Origin: Streptomyces olivoverticillatus
GTDB taxonomy: Bacteria > Actinomycetota > Actinomycetes > Streptomycetales > Streptomycetaceae
Reading direction: 5' to 3'
NCBI RefSeq assembly: GCF_014203555.1
Contig: NZ_JACHJH010000001.1
Span: 792,013 to 856,012 of the forward strand
Length of the DNA: 64,000 nucleotides
Under the pieces are notes generated by a model. That model was not told the origin of the DNA. It saw nothing but the letters and a program-made list of their open reading frames with translations, and made no database searches. Numbering within the stretch: the stretch's first letter is position 1; each line of letters starts with the position of its first letter. Shown here piece by piece: positions 62,722-64,000 of the stretch. Position numbers and translations under genes: made by a program.

Positions 62722-63813
62722 GTGGCGTCGCACCGCAAGCCCAAGCCCCATACGCTCGCCGGGAACACCGTCCGGACCGCGGCCACCCTCGCGCTGGCCG
62801 GAGCGGCCACCGCCACCGCCCTGGAGGGCACCGGTCACGCCGCCGCGGACCTCACCCCGACCCAGGCCAGGGCCCAGGTCGCGCGCTACTACCAGCAGGC
62901 GGAGGTGGCCACCGAGCAGTACGACGGCGTCAAGGAGAAGGTCGACCAGGCCCGCGCCGCGCTCACCGGTCTGCAGGACGAGGCCGCCCGCAAGACCGAG
63001 CGGCTCAACGCCGCCCGCAACGCCCTGGGCTCCTTCGCCACCGCCCAGTACCGCACCGGCGGCATCCCCACCGAGGTCCGGCTGCTGCTCTCCTCCTCCC
63101 CCGACCGCTTCCTCGAACGGGCCTCGCTGGCCGACCGGGTGGGCGCACGGCAGGCGGCCGCGCTGGACCGGGTGCGCCAGGAGCTGCGCGGGGTCCAGCA
63201 GGTGCGGACCACTGCCGACGCCCGGCTCGGCGAGCTCAAGAGCGAGCAGGACCTGCTCGCCAAGCACAAGCACGACATCGAGGCCAAGCTCGGCAAGGCC
63301 AAGGACCTGCTGAACCAACTGCCCAAGGAGGAGCGGGCCGCGGTCGAGTCGGGCGACGACACCGGCGGGAGCCCGGGCTCGGGCGGGGTCACCGGCGCGG
63401 CCAAGACCGCGCTCTCCGCCGTTCACCCGGACGAGGCCGCGCCCGCCGGGGCCGACGCCCCCTCGGCCCGGGCCTCACAGGCCGTGGCCTTCGCCTACTC
63501 CGCGATCGGCAAGCCGTACGTGTGGGGGGCGACGGGCCCGTCCGCCTTCGACTGCTCGGGGCTGACGCAGGCGGCCTGGCAGGCGGCGGGCGTCTCGCTG
63601 CCGCGCACCACCTACACCCAGATCAACGCCGGGCACCGCATCGCCCGCTCCCAGCTCGCCCCCGGCGACCTGGTGTTCTTCTACTCGGGGATCAGCCACG
63701 TCGGCCTCTACATCGGCGGCGGCCAGATGATCCACGCCCCGCACCCCGGGGCCCCGGTGCGCATCGCGCCGATCGACGAGATGCCCTTCGCGGGCGCGAC
63801 CCGGCCCGTCTGA
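62722..63813 (+). CDS. Secreted NlpC/P60 peptidoglycan endopeptidase
   Basis: 363 residues from a GTG at 62722; a GTG at 62710 is possible but too close to the GGAAGGA ribosome binding site. Signal peptide (VRTAATLALAGAATATALEGTGHA), a long coiled coil at residues about 45-205 (RAQVARYYQQAEVATEQYDGVKEKV, then AKLGKAKDLLNQL), a short linker, then NlpC/P60 at residues about 245-363 with catalytic Cys in AFDCSGLTQAAWQ, His in SHVGLYIGGG and the third polar residue His in MIHAPHPG. This is the RipA-type layout of actinobacterial D,L-endopeptidases. Confidence 0.9.
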   Translation: MASHRKPKPHTLAGNTVRTAATLALAGAATATALEGTGHAAADLTPTQARAQVARYYQQAEVATEQYDGVKEKVDQARAALTGLQDEAARKTERLNAARNALGSFATAQYRTGGIPTEVRLLLSSSPDRFLERASLADRVGARQAAALDRVRQELRGVQQVRTTADARLGELKSEQDLLAKHKHDIEAKLGKAKDLLNQLPKEERAAVESGDDTGGSPGSGGVTGAAKTALSAVHPDEAAPAGADAPSARASQAVAFAYSAIGKPYVWGATGPSAFDCSGLTQAAWQAAGVSLPRTTYTQINAGHRIARSQLAPGDLVFFYSGISHVGLYIGGGQMIHAPHPGAPVRIAPIDEMPFAGATRPV

Positions 63814-63845
63814 CCTTCCGGCCTTCCGGCCTTCCGGCCTTCCGG
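63814..63845. repeat. Four tandem copies of an 8-base unit
   Basis: CCTTCCGG occurs four times without a gap, starting immediately after the NlpC/P60 stop codon. It may have grown by slippage and lies between two convergent genes. Confidence 0.85.
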
Positions 63846-63860
63846 CGAGGCCGCCGGGAG

Positions 63861-64000
63861 TCAGTACTTGACCTGCTTGGTCAGCCAGCGGAAGACGTCG
63901 GGCACCTGCCGCTTCCACACCGCCGTGCCGTGGCCGCCGGCACCGGCCGGGACCAGGGTCACCTGCACGGTCGTCGGCGGCTTGGCCGACTGCTTGATCG
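63861..64000 (-). CDS. Alpha/beta hydrolase-fold esterase, C-terminal part (5' end outside window)
   Basis: Only the last 46 residues are in the window, open to the right edge. They end GGHGTAVWKRQVPDVFRWLTKQVKY; the GGH with following W and the FRWL end match the catalytic-His region of esterase D/antigen 85-like hydrolases common in Streptomyces. The rest, including the nucleophile Ser, is outside. It converges on the NlpC/P60 gene. Confidence 0.6.
   Translation of the reverse strand, partial: IKQSAKPPTTVQVTLVPAGAGGHGTAVWKRQVPDVFRWLTKQVKY

Overview
The window is chromosomal DNA of a high-GC actinomycete, almost certainly a Streptomyces or close relative. The evidence is very high third-position GC, frequent GTG and TTG starts, rare TTA codons confined to a few non-housekeeping genes, Streptomyces-type palindromic repeats, and a core gene order (pcrA, M23 peptidase, lipase, icmB, sucCD, purNH, folD, mdh, betaine operon, trpS) that I recall as typical of the Streptomyces chromosome core. 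There are no rRNA, tRNA or CRISPR loci that I can see. Genes are packed head to tail, with many 4-bp ATGA/GTGA overlaps and several convergent genes whose 3' ends overlap.

Layout. Positions 1-9440 are accessory in character: the tail of a phosphoesterase, small orphan proteins, an HTH protein, a DUF7691-like protein behind a DNA-damage-type promoter, a WXG100-like/amidase/membrane-protein cassette that looks like an ESX-type effector with possible immunity gene, RidA, an SDR, a flavin monooxygenase divergent from its likely TetR regulator, and a membrane protein with a TIR-like fold. Positions 9420-23140 hold a DMT exporter, a YgiB/YgiC-like pair, a methyltransferase, a double Lrp regulator convergent with ornithine aminotransferase, trpS, a 2H phosphoesterase, YihY, a D,D-carboxypeptidase, a TTA-containing peptide-binding lipoprotein, and a MocR regulator divergent from an AhpD-like protein.

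Positions 23146-30313 form a five-gene glycine betaine operon on the minus strand: aldehyde dehydrogenase, GMC choline dehydrogenase, ABC ATPase, fused double permease and binding lipoprotein. Its leader contains a 12-bp inverted repeat that would bury the first ribosome binding site. Next come a Tyr-repeat membrane protein and a two-gene, TTA-containing unit whose proteins share a Gly-rich motif, then mdh, three tandem membrane-tethered XRE proteins, an NADP isocitrate dehydrogenase, DUF3017, folD, purH and purN.

Positions 43286-64000 hold a MITE-like element (44031-44248) whose end supplies the stop codon of a DUF6350 protein, then sucCD and a divergent five-gene cluster (VWA, DUF5682, MoxR ATPase / SWIM zinc finger, DUF5691) resembling E. 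coli yehLMPQ. After these come icmB, a lipase, an M23 peptidase, the helicase pcrA, a small membrane protein, an NlpC/P60 hydrolase and the end of an alpha/beta hydrolase.

The most interesting thread is a PafBC-type (RecA-independent DNA damage) promoter motif, TTGTCRGTG-N8-TAnnnT. It lies at the same distance from the start codon at 1857 and 53305, in close form before pcrA (62025), and in degenerate form facing the MoxR gene. This suggests that the MoxR/VWA/SWIM system and the DUF7691-like protein belong to a DNA-damage regulon. Transcription from the three best sites would begin at or next to the start codon, giving leaderless mRNAs.
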